Source: Anadara kagoshimensis
Taxonomy: Eukaryota > Mollusca > Bivalvia > Arcoida > Arcidae
Direction: 5' to 3'
DNA length: 64,000 bases
NCBI GenBank assembly: GCA_021292105.1
Contig: CM037869.1
Coordinates: 9,520,704 to 9,584,703, forward strand
The notes under the pieces are model-generated. The model was not told where the DNA came from. It searched no databases and saw nothing but the letters and a program-made list of their open reading frames with translations. The translations under genes were made by a program, and so were the position numbers. This document shows, one piece after another, positions 20,581 to 33,690 of the stretch (the stretch's first letter is position 1; each line of letters opens with the position of its first letter).

Positions 20581-23500
20581 CTTTGTTTTGTTTTAGTTAG
20601 CTTTGTTCAGCTTTACATTCCCTTTGTTCTGCTTTACATTTATCTTTGTTCTGTTTTAAATTTAACTTTGTTCTGTTTTACATTTAACTTTGTTCTGCTT
20701 TACATTTAACTTTGTTTTGCTTTACATTTAACTTTGTTCTGTTTTACATTTAACTTTGCTCTGTTTTAGATTTAACTGCTCTGCTTTACATTTAACTTTG
20801 TTCTGCTTTACATTTAACTTTGTTTTGCTTTACATTTAACTTTGTTCTGTTTTACATTTAACTTTGCTCTGCTTTAGATTTAACTGCTCTGCTTTAGATT
20901 TAAATTTGTTCTGTTTTACATTTAACTTTGCTTTGCTTTACATTTAGCCTTGTTTTGCTTACATTTAACTTTGTTTTGCTTTACATTTAACTTTGTCTTG
21001 CTTTACATTTATCTTTGTTCTGTTTTACATTTATCTTTGTTCTGTTTTACATTTAACTTTGTTCTACTTTACATTTAACTTTCTTCTGTTTTACATTTAA
21101 CTTTGCTCTGTTTTAGATTTAACTGCTCTGCTTTACATTTAACTTTGCTCTGCTTTACATTTAACTTTGTTCCGCTTTACATTTAACTTTGTTTTGCTTT
21201 ACATTTAACTTTGTTCTGTTTTACATTTAACTTTGCTCTGCTTTAGATTTAACTGCTCTGTTTTACATTTAACTTTGTTCTGTTTTACATTTATCTTTGT
21301 TCTGTTTTACATTTAACTTTGTTCTACTTTACATTTATCTTTGTTCTGCTTTACATTTAACTTTATTCTGCTTTACATTTAACTTTGTTTTGCTTTACAT
21401 TTAACTTTGTCTTGCTTTACATTTATCTTTGTTCTGTTTTACATTTATCTTTGTTCTGTTTTACATTTAACTTTGTTCTACTTTACATTTAACTTTCTTC
21501 TGTTTTACATTTAACTTTGCTCTGTTTTAGATTTAACTGCTCTGCTTTACATTTAACTTTGCTCTGCTTTACATTTAACTTTGTTCTGCTTTACATTTAA
21601 CTTTGTTTTGCTTTACATTAAACTTTGTTCTGTTTTACATTTAACTTTGCTCTGTTTTAGATTTAACTGCTCTGCTTTACATTTAACTTTGTTCTGTTTT
21701 ACATTTAACTTTGTTCTGTTTTACATTTAGCCTTGTTTTGCTTTACATTTAACTTTGTTCTGTTTTACATTTAACTTTGCTCTGTTTTAGATTTAACTGC
21801 TCTGCTTTACATTTAACTTTGTTCTGTTTTACATTTAACTTTGCTCTGTTTTACATTTATCTTTGTTCTGTTTTACATTTAACTTTGTTTTGCTTTACAT
21901 TTAACTTTGTTCTGTTTTACATTTAACTTTGTTCTGCTTTAGATTTAACTGATCTGTTTTACATTTAACTTTGCTCTGTTTTACATTTATCTTTGTTCTG
22001 TTTTACATTTAACTTTGTTTTGCTTTACATTTAAATTTGTTCTGTTTTACATTTAGCTTTGCTCTGTTTTACATTTATCTTTGTTCTGTTTTACATTTAA
22101 CTTGTGTTCTACTTTACATTTAACTTTGTTCTGCTTTACATTTATCTTTGTTCTGTTTTACATTTAACTTTGTTTTGCTTTACATTTAACTTTGTTCTAC
22201 TTTACATTTAACTTTGTTCTGCTTTACATTTAACTTTGTTCTGTTTTACATTTAACTTTGCTCTGTCTTACATTTATCTTTGTTCTGTTTTACATTTAAC
22301 TTTGTTCTACTTTACATTTAACTTTGTTCTGCTTTACATTTAACTTTGTTCTGTTTTACATTTAACTTTGCTCTGTCTTACATTTATCTTTGTTCTGTTT
22401 TACATTTAACTTTGTTCTACTTTACATTTAACTTTGTTCTGCTTTACATTTAACTTTGTTCTGTTTTACATTTAACTTTGCTCTGTTTTAGATTTAACTG
22501 CTCTTCTTTACATTTAACTTTGTTCTGCTTTACATTTAACTTTGTTCTGTTTTACGTTTATCTTTGCTCTGCTTTAGATTTAACTGCTCTGCTTTACATT
22601 TAGCCTTGTTTTGCTTTACATTTAACTTTGTTTTGCTTAACATTTATCTTTGTTCTGTTTTACATTTAACTTTGTTTTGCTTTACATTTAACTTTGTTCT
22701 GCTTTACATTTAACTTTGTTCTGTTTTACATTTAACTTTGCTCTGTTTTAGATTTAACTGCTCTGTTTTACATTTAACTTTGTTCTGTTTTACATTTAGC
22801 TTTGCTCTGTTTTACATTTATCTTTGCTCTGTTTTACATTTATCTTTGTTTTACTTTACATTTAACTTTGTTCTACTTTACATTTAACTTTGTTCTGCTT
22901 TACATTTAACTTTGTTCTGTTTTACATTTAACTTTGCTCTGTTTTAGATTTAACTTTGCTCTGTTTTAGATTTAACTGCTCTGCTTTACATTTAACTTTG
23001 TTCTACTTTACATTTAACTTTGTTTTGCTTTACATTTAACTTTGTTCTGTTTTACGTTTATCTTTGCTCTGCTTTAGATTTAACTGCTCTGCTTTACATT
23101 TAGCCTTGTTTTGCTTTACATTTAACTTTATTTTGCTTTACATTTATCTTTGTTCTGTTTTACATTTAACTTTGTTTTGCTTTACATTTAACTTTGTTCT
23201 GTTTTACATTTAACTTTGCTCTGTTTTACATTTAACTTTGTTCTGTTTTACATTTAACTTTGCATTGTTTTAGATTTAACTGATCTGCTTTACATTTAAC
23301 TTTGTTTTGCTTTACATTTAACTTTGTTCTGTTTTACATTTAGCCTTGTTTTGCTTTACATTTAACTTTGTTCTGTTTACATTTAACTTTGTTCTGTTTT
23401 ACATTTAACTTTGTTCTGCTTTACATTTAACTTTGTTCTGTTTTACATTTAACTTTGCTCTGTTTTAGATTTAACTGCTCTGCTTTACATTTAACTTTGT

Positions 23501-25295
23501 TTTGCTTTACATTTAACTTTGTTTTGCTTTACATTTAACTTTGTTCTGTTTTACATTTAGCCTTGTTTTGCTTTACATTTAACTTTGTTCTGTTTTACAT
23601 TTAACTTTGCTCTGTTTTAGATTTAACTGCTCTGCTTTACATTTAACTTTGTTTTGCTTTACATTTAACTTTGTTCTGTTTTACATTTAACTTTGCTCTG
23701 CTTTAGATTTAACTGCTCTGCTTTACATTTAACTTTGTTCTGTTTTACATTTATCTTTGTTCTGTTTTACATTTAACTTTGTTCTACTTTACATTTAACT
23801 TTGTTCTGCTTTACATTTAACTTTGTTCTGTTTTACATTTAACTTTGCTCTGTTTTAGATTTAACTGCTCCGCTTTACATTTAACTTTGCTCTGCTTTAC
23901 ATTTTACTTTGTTCTGCTTTACATTTAACTTTGTTTTGCTTTACATTTAACTTTGTTCTGTTTTACATTTAACTTTGCTCTGCTTTAGATTTAACTGCTC
24001 TGCTTTACATTTAACTTTTTTCTGTTTTACATTTATCTTTGTTCTGTTTTACATTTAACTTTGTTCTACTTTACATTTATCTTTGTTCTGCTTTACATTT
24101 AACTTTATTCTGCTTTACATTTAACTTTGTTTTGTTTTACATTTAACTTTGTTTTGCTTTACATTTCACTTTGTTTTGCTTTACATTTAACTTTGTTCTG
24201 TTTTACATTTAGCCTTTTTTTGCTTTACATTTAACTTTGTTCTGTTTTACATTTAACTTTGCTCTGCTTTAGATTTAACTGCTCTGCTTTACATTTAACT
24301 TTGTTCTGTTTTACATTTAACTTTGCTCTGCTTTAGATTTAACTGCTCTGTTTTACATTTAACTTTGTTCTTCTTTACATTTAGCCTTGTTTTGCTTCAC
24401 ATTTCACTTTGTTTTGCTTTACATTTAACTTTGTTCTGTTTTACATTTAACTTTGCTCTGCTTTAGATTTAACTGCTCTGCTTTACATTTAACTGTTCTG
24501 TTTTGCATTTATCTTTGTTCTGTTTTAAATTTAACTTTGTTCTGTTTTACATTTTTGTTTTGCTTTACATTTAGCTTTGTTCTGTTTTACATTGATCTTT
24601 GTTCTGTTTTACATTTAACTTTGTTCTGCTTTAGATTTAACTTTGTTCTGTTTTACATTTATCTTTGTTCTGTTTTACATTTAACTTTGCTCTGCTTTAG
24701 ATTTAACTTTGTTCTGTTTTACATTTAACTTTGTTCTGTTTTACATTTATCTTTGTTCTGTTTTACATTTAACTTTGTTCTACTTTACATTTAACTTTGT
24801 TCTGTTTTACATTTAACTTTGTTCTGTTTTACATTTAGCTTTGTTCTGTTTTACATTTAACTTTGTTCTGTTTTACATTTAACTTTGTTCTGCTTTAGAT
24901 TTAACTTTGTTCTGTTTTCCATTTATCTTTGTTCTGTTTTAAATTTAATTTTGTTCTGTTTTACATTTAACTTTGTTCTGGTTAACATTTAGCTTTGTTC
25001 TGTTTTACATTTAGCCTTGTTTTGCTTTGCATTTATCTTTGTTCTGTTTTAAATTTAATTTTTTTCTGTTTTACATTTAACTTTGTTCTGTTTTCCAATT
25101 ATCTTTGTTCTGTTTTAAATTTAACTTTGTTCTGTTTTAAATTTAATTTTTTTCTGTTTTACATTTAACTTTGTTATGTTTTACATTTCACTTTGTTCTG
25201 TTTTACATTTAGCCTTGTTCTGTTTTATATTTAACTTTGTTCTGCTTTAGATTTATTCTTGTTTTGCTTTACAATAGCCTTGTTTTGATTTACAA
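20569..25295 (+). repeat. 4.7-kb T-rich satellite of ~22-bp monomers
   Basis: Roughly 215 tandem units. The main type reads TTTACATTTAACTTTG followed by TTCTGY (22 bp). A second type, TTTAGATTTAACTGCTCTGY, is 20 bp because the middle is two bases shorter. The two alternate in recurring higher-order blocks. Degenerate units with TTTAAATTTAA and TTTAGCC increase toward the right end. The plus strand is strongly T-rich. The frame at 24453-24728 is a by-product of the array. Confidence 0.97.
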
Positions 25296-25454
25296 ACAAC
25301 CCTTCTGTTATAGCAACAACAAGTAAATGTCAACTACAGAGATCGAGTTGACTGTATTCTGAAGAGTTATAATACGTTTCCATTTGTGGCTGATATAATT
25401 GTGAGATGTCTGTCTATATAACTGCAGGTTGCTGCAACTAATATATAACTCAGA
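25296..25454. other. Unique DNA between satellite and module remnants
   Basis: No feature is recognised beyond the decayed module homology that starts just after it. Confidence 0.4.
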
Positions 25455-25764
25455 TACGCTCGAAAAAACAAAAAGTGGCAAATTCGAATGGATAACAATG
25501 TGAAACTGCAAAAAACAATAAGTACCGGCAAAATCTTCTAGATAGAAGAATAATATGTCTATACAATGTCAAAATATTATGTAACTAGTAAAAGGCAACT
25601 TTATATTTCCTGTTTTGTAATATATCTCAAACATACATATAGTTGTTCATGTAGATCTTCTGACATCAGTGACAAAATACAAATCTCCAGTCTGTATTGA
25701 CACATTCCGCTAGACATTGGAATAATCTATCTATGTGTTGTCAAATCATTACGTAATTTTAAGA
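25455..25764 (+). pseudogene. Two further decayed exon-like copies (M4, M5) of the module
   Basis: M4 (about 25455-25593) matches M3 through CTCGAAAAAACAAAAA, AATTCGAATGGATAACAATG and AACTAGTAAAAGGCAACTTT, where the donor GT has become GC. It contains in-frame stops. M5 (about 25684-25764) keeps CCAGTCTGTATTGACA, CGCTAGACATTGG, ATCTATGTG and TTACGTAATTTTAAGAG. Both lie on the far side of the 22-bp satellite from M1-M3, so the satellite separates members of one tandem family. Confidence 0.55.
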
Positions 25765-25933
25765 GCCAACAATGTTTGTCATAATTTACAATTCACAAGC
25801 TATATTCTTATTTGTCATTAATGACTGCAAAATGTCCAAGGTATTATTATTTTTTTCAATTAAATTACTCAGAAAGAAAGCACAGTTACTTAACAACATC
25901 TAACGCAACCGAGAAAACAACACAAGGAAATAA

Positions 25934-26056
25934 TTAATCAGCCATATAAGTTTAGAAAAGGAAAACATAGGTTTGGACAAAGCAAACATGATAGAATGTG
26001 TTGATAATAAAAAGTGCCAAGATAATGACCTTTGTGACAAGATGGCACTGCTGTAG
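25934..26056 (+). CDS. Short Cys-containing exon-like frame next to a strong donor
   Basis: The frame reads ...LEKENIGLDKANMIECVD, then NKKCQDNDLCDKMALL, and stops at 26054-26056. A consensus donor GG|GTAAGT follows at 26057. The composition is protein-like and it follows the M4/M5 remnants, so it may belong to the same gene or pseudogene. The stop codon just before the donor argues against a functional internal exon. No family is recognised. Confidence 0.22.
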   Translation, partial: LISHISLEKENIGLDKANMIECVDNKKCQDNDLCDKMALL

Positions 26057-27572
26057 GGTAAGTATTGCTGTTCTATGCTACATAAATAGCCACTTGTTGT
26101 CTTGCAGTAAATTGTCATATAATGATAAGTAAAAGATTAATGTTAGTTTTTATCAAATAAAAACGCAAATTTCAAATGCAGAGATGTATGAGAGCGTTAT
26201 GTATGTATAGTAATAATAATTGTCTTTTGATCGGTTATAACTGGTCTTTTGATGAATTTTCGAAGTGAGGTGGCGTGATGGTTTACGTCTCAGTCACGGT
26301 CAGTTCGTTGAGGGTATTTAAAAAGGACCATCCGAGTAAAACCACTTATATTTGGCACGTAAGAAAACCTTTCAACAGTAGGATTCGCCTAAGTTGCATT
26401 CGAAGATAGGCAGTGTGACAAAAACCATGCTCGAAGTCGAAATCGTTTAAGTAACGTCAAACTATATATATATATAGTAATGGCGGCAACATATCGTAGA
26501 CAACTTACAGTAGATATTCTTGACTTTTATGAAGTTGTAGAAAATGCAAAAAGATTGATGAGCTGTCAATACGTTGCATTGAGCAGTATCTTTTTGTCAT
26601 AGAATGGTCACTATTCCATGAAATACCGCTATTTGTGATAAGGCTTGCAATATATTTCGACTCTTCTATTACATGTAATATTAATCGAAAAACATGTTCT
26701 TTGCAAAAGGCAAAGTGCTTGTGACAAATTATGGACGACATATTAATCAAGACACATACTATATGTTAAAAGATTTATTATAGCTAGACATATAAATTAG
26801 ATTGACTTAAAAAAAGATTAATACAGTGTCTTGTCATTGTTAAACATTAATGCAAAATTGAAATCTATCTGTTACAAAAAATTATTTGTGTTTATTTTTA
26901 ACGGAATGATGCGTTCAGACGTAACTTGCATTAGAATAAACAAAGTATATTAATGCGTCTCATTAAATATATCAAACATTTCAAATTTTTCTTTCCTTTT
27001 TCTGGATTTTCAAAATACTAATTTAAAATTACACAGCATAGTTATGACTATTTGAATTTTCAGATCAAAGCCATTAGTATGTATACATCATATCACACAG
27101 AGTATTTCTTGCAGATAAATCAAAGGACTTCTATAAAATGTTTCCCTGGGAATCAATGAGTAGTGTGTAGATGTTGAATCTATAGGGATGTTACACATTC
27201 TTATAGCTGAGCAATATTGTAACTATAATAAGAATTATTTATTCGTACATGAATGCGCTGATATTTCAAGTGTATGATCTAATGATTGGGAATTAACGCT
27301 TCAGTTCTGCTTTCGTCGATATACCAGAATTCATCTGACCCCTAAATGTTACGACTGTATTTATCCAAAAAACTCTGAAGATGAACCTAGAGATATACCA
27401 ATAACGCCTTGGCCTCTGTATAAAATACTGTATATTCTAAATGTTTGTCTCTTTACCTAATTAAGGCCTAAATGCAATGTTTTTGTGTCTATCTTAAAAT
27501 GTATGCTTAGAGGGAAAAGGTTATTTGTGGTGCCATCCTCGTCGCTTTCATCAATAATTATGTATACCATCA
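26057..27572. other. AT-rich DNA, no supported gene
   Basis: The frame at 26505-26750 (minus) shows no known motif. A (TA)n palindrome lies at about 26463-26477. Confidence 0.4.
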
Positions 27573-27702
27573 CAGAAACATACCGATCCATGTTTAAATC
27601 ACGATCTCAAAAGTTATATAAAACTTTGAAAACTAGCAAATTAAGTAAAGCATGTGAATCTTCGCAATGGAAATGTGACCCGAGTGCTCCGGCAGGGTTA
27701 GA
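27573..27702 (-). repeat. Dispersed repeat family A, copy 6 (diverged)
   Basis: It shows ACATACCGATCCATGTTTAA, ATCACGATCTCAAAAG, AAACTTTGAAAACTAGCAAA, then GACCCGAGTGCTCCGGCAGG in family order. Frames at 27485-27742 and 27607-27798 overlap it and are not genes. Confidence 0.7.
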
Positions 27703-29113
27703 GCTCTTGCCTAACTTCTTGCAACACCTTAAATACAATTGATTAATAACGAATTTACTGCATTTATATTTAATATCACTACAGACTTCAAATAACACCA
27801 GATCAACCTCGACAACAAAAGTGACGACGTAACTATGTAGAACTTTATGACGTATCTGGTTTGCTATTGGCTTGGTATTTTACAAAAGCGCGTCACTCTG
27901 ATAAAACATTTTATATTTTATTTGGTTTTTATAGAAACCTGTCTAGTTATAGGCGCAATAAAATTTCAAACATCGTAGGCTGACACAGGAGGTCTTTTTA
28001 TCACGTCATCAATATCATTTTAGTAACGATGCATGTACTCAACACATCGTCTACCTGATTTTAACAGGTGCTATAAAAATATTCATTCGCGTGCAGAACT
28101 CTTCCACATAACATCATAAATTGTTCTATAAATAACACATGACTTCAGTACTAATGAGCCTCCATTTCTAAACGTCAAGTTTTCTCAGATTCGATTTGCA
28201 GATGAGATGCAAGTAGTAGCACATTGACAGTTATAATTTACTAGAAGAAATTGTTATTTAACAGGTTTAAACGATCTCCGAGACTTGTAATCTTCTATCT
28301 TTATCAGGAAGTGTAAATCATGACGTTTTAAGACACTGACTTATGTTACGAAAGACAACCCTCTTGTAAGAGATGTTTTTATCATTACAGAGAAACAAGA
28401 TTATGCCGAAATTAATTATCACTGAACTGCGTGTTCGTGTGATGTTTCGTGTAGTACATCAAATCTACCATCAGGATTTTGTTTTATTGCGTGAGGCTTT
28501 CAGAAAGCATATTGCATATTTCTTCTGATTAACTAGATTCTTGTTTTTAACTGAAGCAGTACATTGTTTTTATATAACTTAGGTGCTGTGGGGTTTTTTC
28601 GTTTATGTTACAACGTATTGTAGTAGATAGATTGCTATTGTTTTTCAGGATCATTAACCTTTTTCCATTTATTGGAAATTATTTCGTTATAAATTCATAA
28701 TTTATTTATTTAATGTAAATAGCGCTATTGGTGATACAAAAGAAAATATAAGTAGAATGGCATCGTTCTACCAAAAAACGTTTGAGTGGAAATTTATGTT
28801 ATGAAGCTAATATAATGGACTTTTTTATGTTTGTTCTTAGTAAGTTGACTCTTTATCATTTGAATATTAATTAAAATAATAATAAATACGTTTTCATAGA
28901 TCAGTTGAAATCTAATACCTTCAAAGTTATCCATTATATGGAGATCAAAGCGTTGTTTAAATACGTTTTCTGAATTAACCACACTAATGATACCACAAGT
29001 AGGATGGATTATGGTATGACAACCATTGGTGGACAGGGTGGATAAGGATAAAAGAAAGCGAGACAATGAGGAACTAAGTAACTGATGTCATACCTATATT
29101 TTATGTTTAATAA
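27703..29113. other. AT-rich DNA, no feature recognised
   Basis: The minus-strand frame at 28794-29066 shows nothing recognisable. No repeat ends are seen. Confidence 0.4.
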
Positions 29114-29237
29114 AATCAAGCATACTAATCCATGTCCGCATCACAATCCAGAAGCAAAGTAAAAAAAATGAAACTGACAAGTAAGGTAAACACGTAACTT
29201 TCATAAGGGAAGTGAGACCGGGTCCCCAACAAGAGTA
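29114..29237 (-). repeat. Dispersed repeat family A, copy 7 (truncated at the core)
   Basis: It carries AATCAAGCATACTAATCCAT, GTCCGCATCACAATCCAGAA, GCAAAGTAAAAAAAATG, ACACGTAACTTTCATAAGGG and AGTGAGACCGGGTCCC. It stops before the CTCCTGTTTAGC part. Confidence 0.8.
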
Positions 29238-30244
29238 TTATTATCAAATTATTCTTACTGTTTTGTATTACATATTGTTTATTGGACTAACTGTTAGGCA
29301 GTTGGAGTCGGGCAGCTAACAAATTGTTGAAACTAGTTCGCTATTTAAAAAAAATTCCATTTAGCAGCAAAGAATGAATGATAATAAATATAGAATAAAC
29401 AGTCAAAACAACCTTAGGAAATGTATGTGTCCAGATGACAGCATAATAAATAACTCCTGAGTTATGTTATATAATAAAGAAGATTTAATCACGTCGGAAA
29501 ACATCATTTTATAAGGATGTAGCAAATTACGAGGTTCCGTATGCAAAGGCCAGATATAACATTTAAAAAAAAGACACAGATCGAAAACCATTGGTTGCGA
29601 AATACATCTTTTAGGAAAAATTTAACAAATGCTGACAAAAAATCACCATTACTATATAATTCTGGCAGTCACAAATATCAAGTTTGAGTAAAATCATTAC
29701 ACAGCTCGTGTTACAAGTCAATAATAATTTCTTCTACATAGAAATAGGAGACACGATGTAGGAAATGAAGGAAGAAATACTACAATAATATCTAGAAGTC
29801 CCGAAATCAACATTCATCTGGGACCGGATAATGTGTTTCTACTTTTAGATTTGGAAAATAGAATGACAATATCATTTCCATATTGTGATAAGTCAATTAG
29901 AATGGAAATTAGTGTAACTTGAGGAAATCCAAATATTGATAGAAATGTTATAAGATTTGCAACATCATATTTGGGGTATCTGGTTATTATTATTATTAAA
30001 TTAGATGAATAATATTTATTGATAAAAAAGAGAACGACGTACATGTAATCACTCTATGTCAAAGTAGAATTAAATTAAATGCAATTTGCCACTATATAAT
30101 GTTCAAGATCATCGGTTCAATTCAAATGAATTTTCCAGTGCTGCATCAAAGAAACATCTACGCAAATTTCTGGACTATAACAAGAATCGGACTAGAAATA
30201 TGAAATTACGTGACGCAACCAAATATGCCTCGATAACGATCAAG
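29238..30244. other. AT-rich DNA, no feature recognised
   Basis: The frames at 29403-29591 and 29814-30044 (minus) are unsupported. Confidence 0.4.
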
Positions 30245-30400
30245 CATGAGGCAAACTAAACAAGAGATGCTACCCTTTGTGTGCATCCGGCTTCACTTTC
30301 TTGGTGAAAATGAAAGTGTTTCGCTTAATTTGTCAGTTTCAATTTTTTTAATTTGCTTTCAGATTGTGATTTAGACATGGATTGGTATCTTTTGTTTTTG
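30245..30400 (+). repeat. Dispersed repeat family A, copy 8
   Basis: It carries AAACTAAACAAGAGATGCTA, CATCCGGCTTCACTTTCTTG, GTGTTTCGCTTAATTTGTCA, TTGCTTTCAGATTGTGATTT and GACATGGATTGGTATC, ending TTTGTTTTTGAT. Confidence 0.8.
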
Positions 30401-31356
30401 ATAAATTTTCCATCTGAAATGGGTTGCTGGTTATGCTTTGTTTTAGTATTTTTAACAGCCGCCTCTTAATATATTAAACATTAGTCTAGTTTTGTTAAAG
30501 CCAGAAGTTATAATCAATTAACAAGATTACGTATCTATGATCAGACAATATAGATCAATTACAAATGATCAATATTTTAGCTGTTTTGGTGTAATGATAA
30601 ATTAGTCAGTTTAGTTTTATAGTTTCTGGTTTATATATCATATTATATCAATCCATTACATCCTGTGCTGCTATAAGGTCATCTTTATCGATTGAATTGA
30701 AAAAGAGCGTCTGAACTAGTATCAAATTAGTCTTCATATCTAAGTCGACTGATCTTCTTTTTGGCTATAGCCCTGTAGCACAATCGTGTAAGCTCCGTGC
30801 TAAATGTCAGATCATAATATAATATTGATGCTGATTTATGAAAATAATCTCTATTGAACCACGATATATTTTATAAATTTGTATAAATGACGCACTGGCT
30901 AATGTCACATTGAAAAACTTCAAAGAATATCCTTTTACAAACGTGCTGTTAAGATCTAAAACGCATCGACAAAGGATAACATCACAGACGAAAATCGACA
31001 ATTGGTCTCCGTGCAATCCAAAAATTTCCTTTGGGCCTTATAACGCAACATAAATAATATTGAAATATACCCCATAGATAAAACAGTGCTTTGGTGATAT
31101 TGGAAGGTGGTTAGAAAATAAGCTCATTAAATCATAATCCAGACTGGCTTAGAGTTACACATTAATAACCTTATCTATCACAATTAAATTAGAACTATCA
31201 TATCGAGCTATAACTTCTGTTTTGACGTAAGACTGGTATGATAAACAAACACATCATCAGATCGTCCGTCTCGGTATTGTACTTTTAAACAGTTACAATG
31301 TCACCTATTTTTCTATGAATCCAAATCCTACATTATTTTTATTTTCAACGAAATTA
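30401..31356. other. AT-rich DNA, no feature recognised
   Basis: The frame at 30807-31016 (minus) is unsupported. Confidence 0.4.
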
Positions 31357-31482
31357 TGTGTCAGGGTGTGAATATATTTACAAAGTACCCTGACTCGCTT
31401 CCCTGGTGGAAGGTAAACTTTTTCAGTTTCAACATTTTTACTTCGCTTTGGGACTTGAAAAGAATAGGTATATTTGTGTTTG
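31357..31482 (+). repeat. Dispersed repeat family A, copy 9 (partial)
   Basis: It carries AGTACCCTGACTCGCTTCCC, TGGTGGAAGGTAAACTT, TTCAACATTTTTACTTCGCT and GGTATATTTGTGTTTGAT. The left half is missing. Confidence 0.7.
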
Positions 31483-31751
31483 ATACTACTTATTCCCCAC
31501 ATTGTGCTCCACATTAAGACTTATACCTCAATTATGACGTCAACAAAAGACTGCATTTGAAACTGTACGACAAACGTGATTGTCAACTTTCCTTTTCTCT
31601 ACAACAATAAACCCGCTTCTTCTACTAATGGTGTATTTGTTTTCCAATTAATACGCCATAGTAGAGCTTGTTGTCACTATGGGAATTTTATATAAAAAAG
31701 CAAGCTGCTTATAAATAAATGATTGACATAGGTGTATTGCAAGCCTAGGCT

Positions 31752-32010
31752 TAAAGAGTTTTATGACCTTCATCACAGTATTTTTTTAAAACATTGATGT
31801 CTCTGTGTCCAGGATTACCCTGGATATATATTTGACGTTTGATTACAAACGAGGCGGGTATAGCTAGGTATACAGGAGGTGCTTGCCCTTCCGGAGCACC
31901 CGGTCTCACGTCCCTTGTAGAATTCACGTGTTTAACCTATTATAACTTGTCAGTTTCAAAGTTTTTAATTTGCTTCTGGATTGTGATTCGGACATGGATT
32001 AGTAAGTTTG
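31752..32010 (+). repeat. Dispersed repeat family A, copy 10
   Basis: This copy includes the extended left part GATGTCTCTGTGTCCAGGAT and TACCCTGGATATATATTTGA. It has an internal deletion of the TAGTTCCATGTTCC block. GTATAGCTAGGTATACAGGA and GGAGCACCCGGTCTCACGTC are intact. The frame 31839-32108 is a by-product. Confidence 0.9.
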
Positions 32011-32875
32011 TTTTTGATTTGTTGACAATTGAGAATGAACTTTGGATAAGTTGTATATTTTTACATTCAAGACCATATGTTCTCATAGCCACTTCTAAAA
32101 AACTATGAAAGGATGTTCAGAAACTGTTCGACGGACCAGAACCATAGCTAATAATGTAAACCAAATAGTTCACTATTTTCGTTTTGATATGAGATGTCCG
32201 TCTATAGGTAGTTGATCACTATACACATTACATGTTATTGAACTCCGACTGGTAAATCTATAATAATATTATATACAAAGGTGATAAAAAACTTTTGTAC
32301 AATTATTTGTTTGCTTTTATTGTTTAAGTTCAAAATTCAGGTAATATCTAGTCGATTATTATCAAAATGCGTTCAAGTGTGTTGAAGATTTCATTCTGAC
32401 AGTGAAAGCGGATTTACAGTTGTTCCGTTTTCCGATTTTTGTGTCATTTAATTGGTACTTTGACACATACGCTGTTTGTTTTTCAATGTTAGTCAGTACA
32501 AGTGCATACATTTTATGTCCACATTTCTGACCACGTGACCATTATGTCACATACGCATATTTTATAACATTAAGTATCAATTCAAAGTTCCATAGCATTG
32601 TAATAAAAGCAAATAAACCAATCAATTCATGACCATATCCAACCAGATCATAGTCATTTAATAGTTTGAATCTAAATCATATTTTAAGCCAAGATAATTC
32701 GTTTAATATTAGCATGATTGTAAACCAAGTTTATGTATGTCTGTAATTTTATTGTGTTAGAAACTACTAGTGATGTAAATCCAGCCTTATTTTCTATATT
32801 TTCAGTTCTTTATTCTGTCCGAGCGGTTGCTTTGAAATAAAAACTTAACAAGTGTTTCGCTACGTTACAGACATA
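32011..32875. other. AT-rich DNA, no feature recognised
   Basis: Nothing can be supported here. Confidence 0.45.
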
Positions 32876-33008
32876 CAGTAAACCCCGAATATAACGAACA
32901 CGCTTACAACGAATACACAGATAGTATGAAGTCAAATGTCCTCTGTATCAGTCTTTTAATGATAAAATAACGGAGTTAAAAGTAAGGTCCCCAGGAGGTG
33001 TTTTACTG
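32876..33008. mobile_element. Short pogo/Tigger-like non-autonomous element
   Basis: A 133-bp element flanked by TA (32874-32875 and 33009-33010). Its left end is CAGTAAACCCCGAATATAAC followed by GAAC, and its right end is GGTGTTTTACTG. The CAGT terminus with CCNCGAATATAACGAAC is the usual look of pogo-type ends. Only the outer ~12 bases pair as inverted repeats. Confidence 0.55.
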
Positions 33009-33201
33009 TATTTGATAAATATTATATAAATTTTACACCGAATGTTTTTTTTTTTTTACCAATATATGATGTGCATCCTTCGTCTTTAGTAATGTCTGTA
33101 CCAATTTTCATCCAATTGCCTCGAATCCACAGTCATTTGAGCAAAGAAATGTACGAAACGTGTCCATGACCCGCAAACATCATACTATGTTGTTGTTACA
33201 A

Positions 33202-33366
33202 ACGAATGTAAACAATAACAATAGGACGCTTGGGTAGACAAAACTGAACATATGTTTCATTCAAAGCGTTGGCGTAATCTAGTTAAACTTTAAGGAAGGG
33301 AGGCGGTTTGAACAAAAGCACTGTCACTTAGTCACGCGCAGCGTTACGTGACATCATAAATTGTAG
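33202..33366 (+). repeat. Dispersed repeat family B, copy 1
   Basis: This ~165-bp unit is shared with 44839-45007. Common blocks are ACGAATGTAAACAATA, AACTGAA.A.ATGTTTC, TTCAAAGCG, CAGTTAAACTTTAAGGA-like, GGGAGGC, ACTGTCAC.TAGTCAC and GTGACAT.ATAAATT. No inverted ends were recognised. Confidence 0.85.
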
Positions 33367-33690
33367 GTGTAGTAGTAGTAGGTACAGAGATGTCGAGTTC
33401 TTAGTTGTTCTTCTGGTTATAGTAAAATCAACAATTTAAGTGAACTTTTAACTTATGAACATGTATTTGTATCATTTAATTCTTTCTCTCAATACAGATC
33501 TTTAACCGATTTTAAGTCAACATGTTCCATTACTTACACTGTCAATTAATCCAACAATGATCTAATAAAACCCACCGGCATTTCAATTAAATTCTTAATA
33601 CATATATAAAAGAGACTTGTAAAACGCATTGAGGAAATAAGTTATATAGTAAGGAAATAAGTTACATGTATATAGAGAATTGATAAAGTA
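33367..33690. other. AT-rich DNA, no feature recognised
   Basis: Nothing can be supported here. Confidence 0.45.

Noticed and set aside
24453-24728. 91-codon hydrophobic frame
   Set aside because: It lies wholly inside the 22-bp satellite; its peptide is the repeat read in frame.
30100-30125. tRNA gene or B box at ATCGGTTCAATTC
   Set aside because: No matching A box or cloverleaf arms lie at the correct distance.
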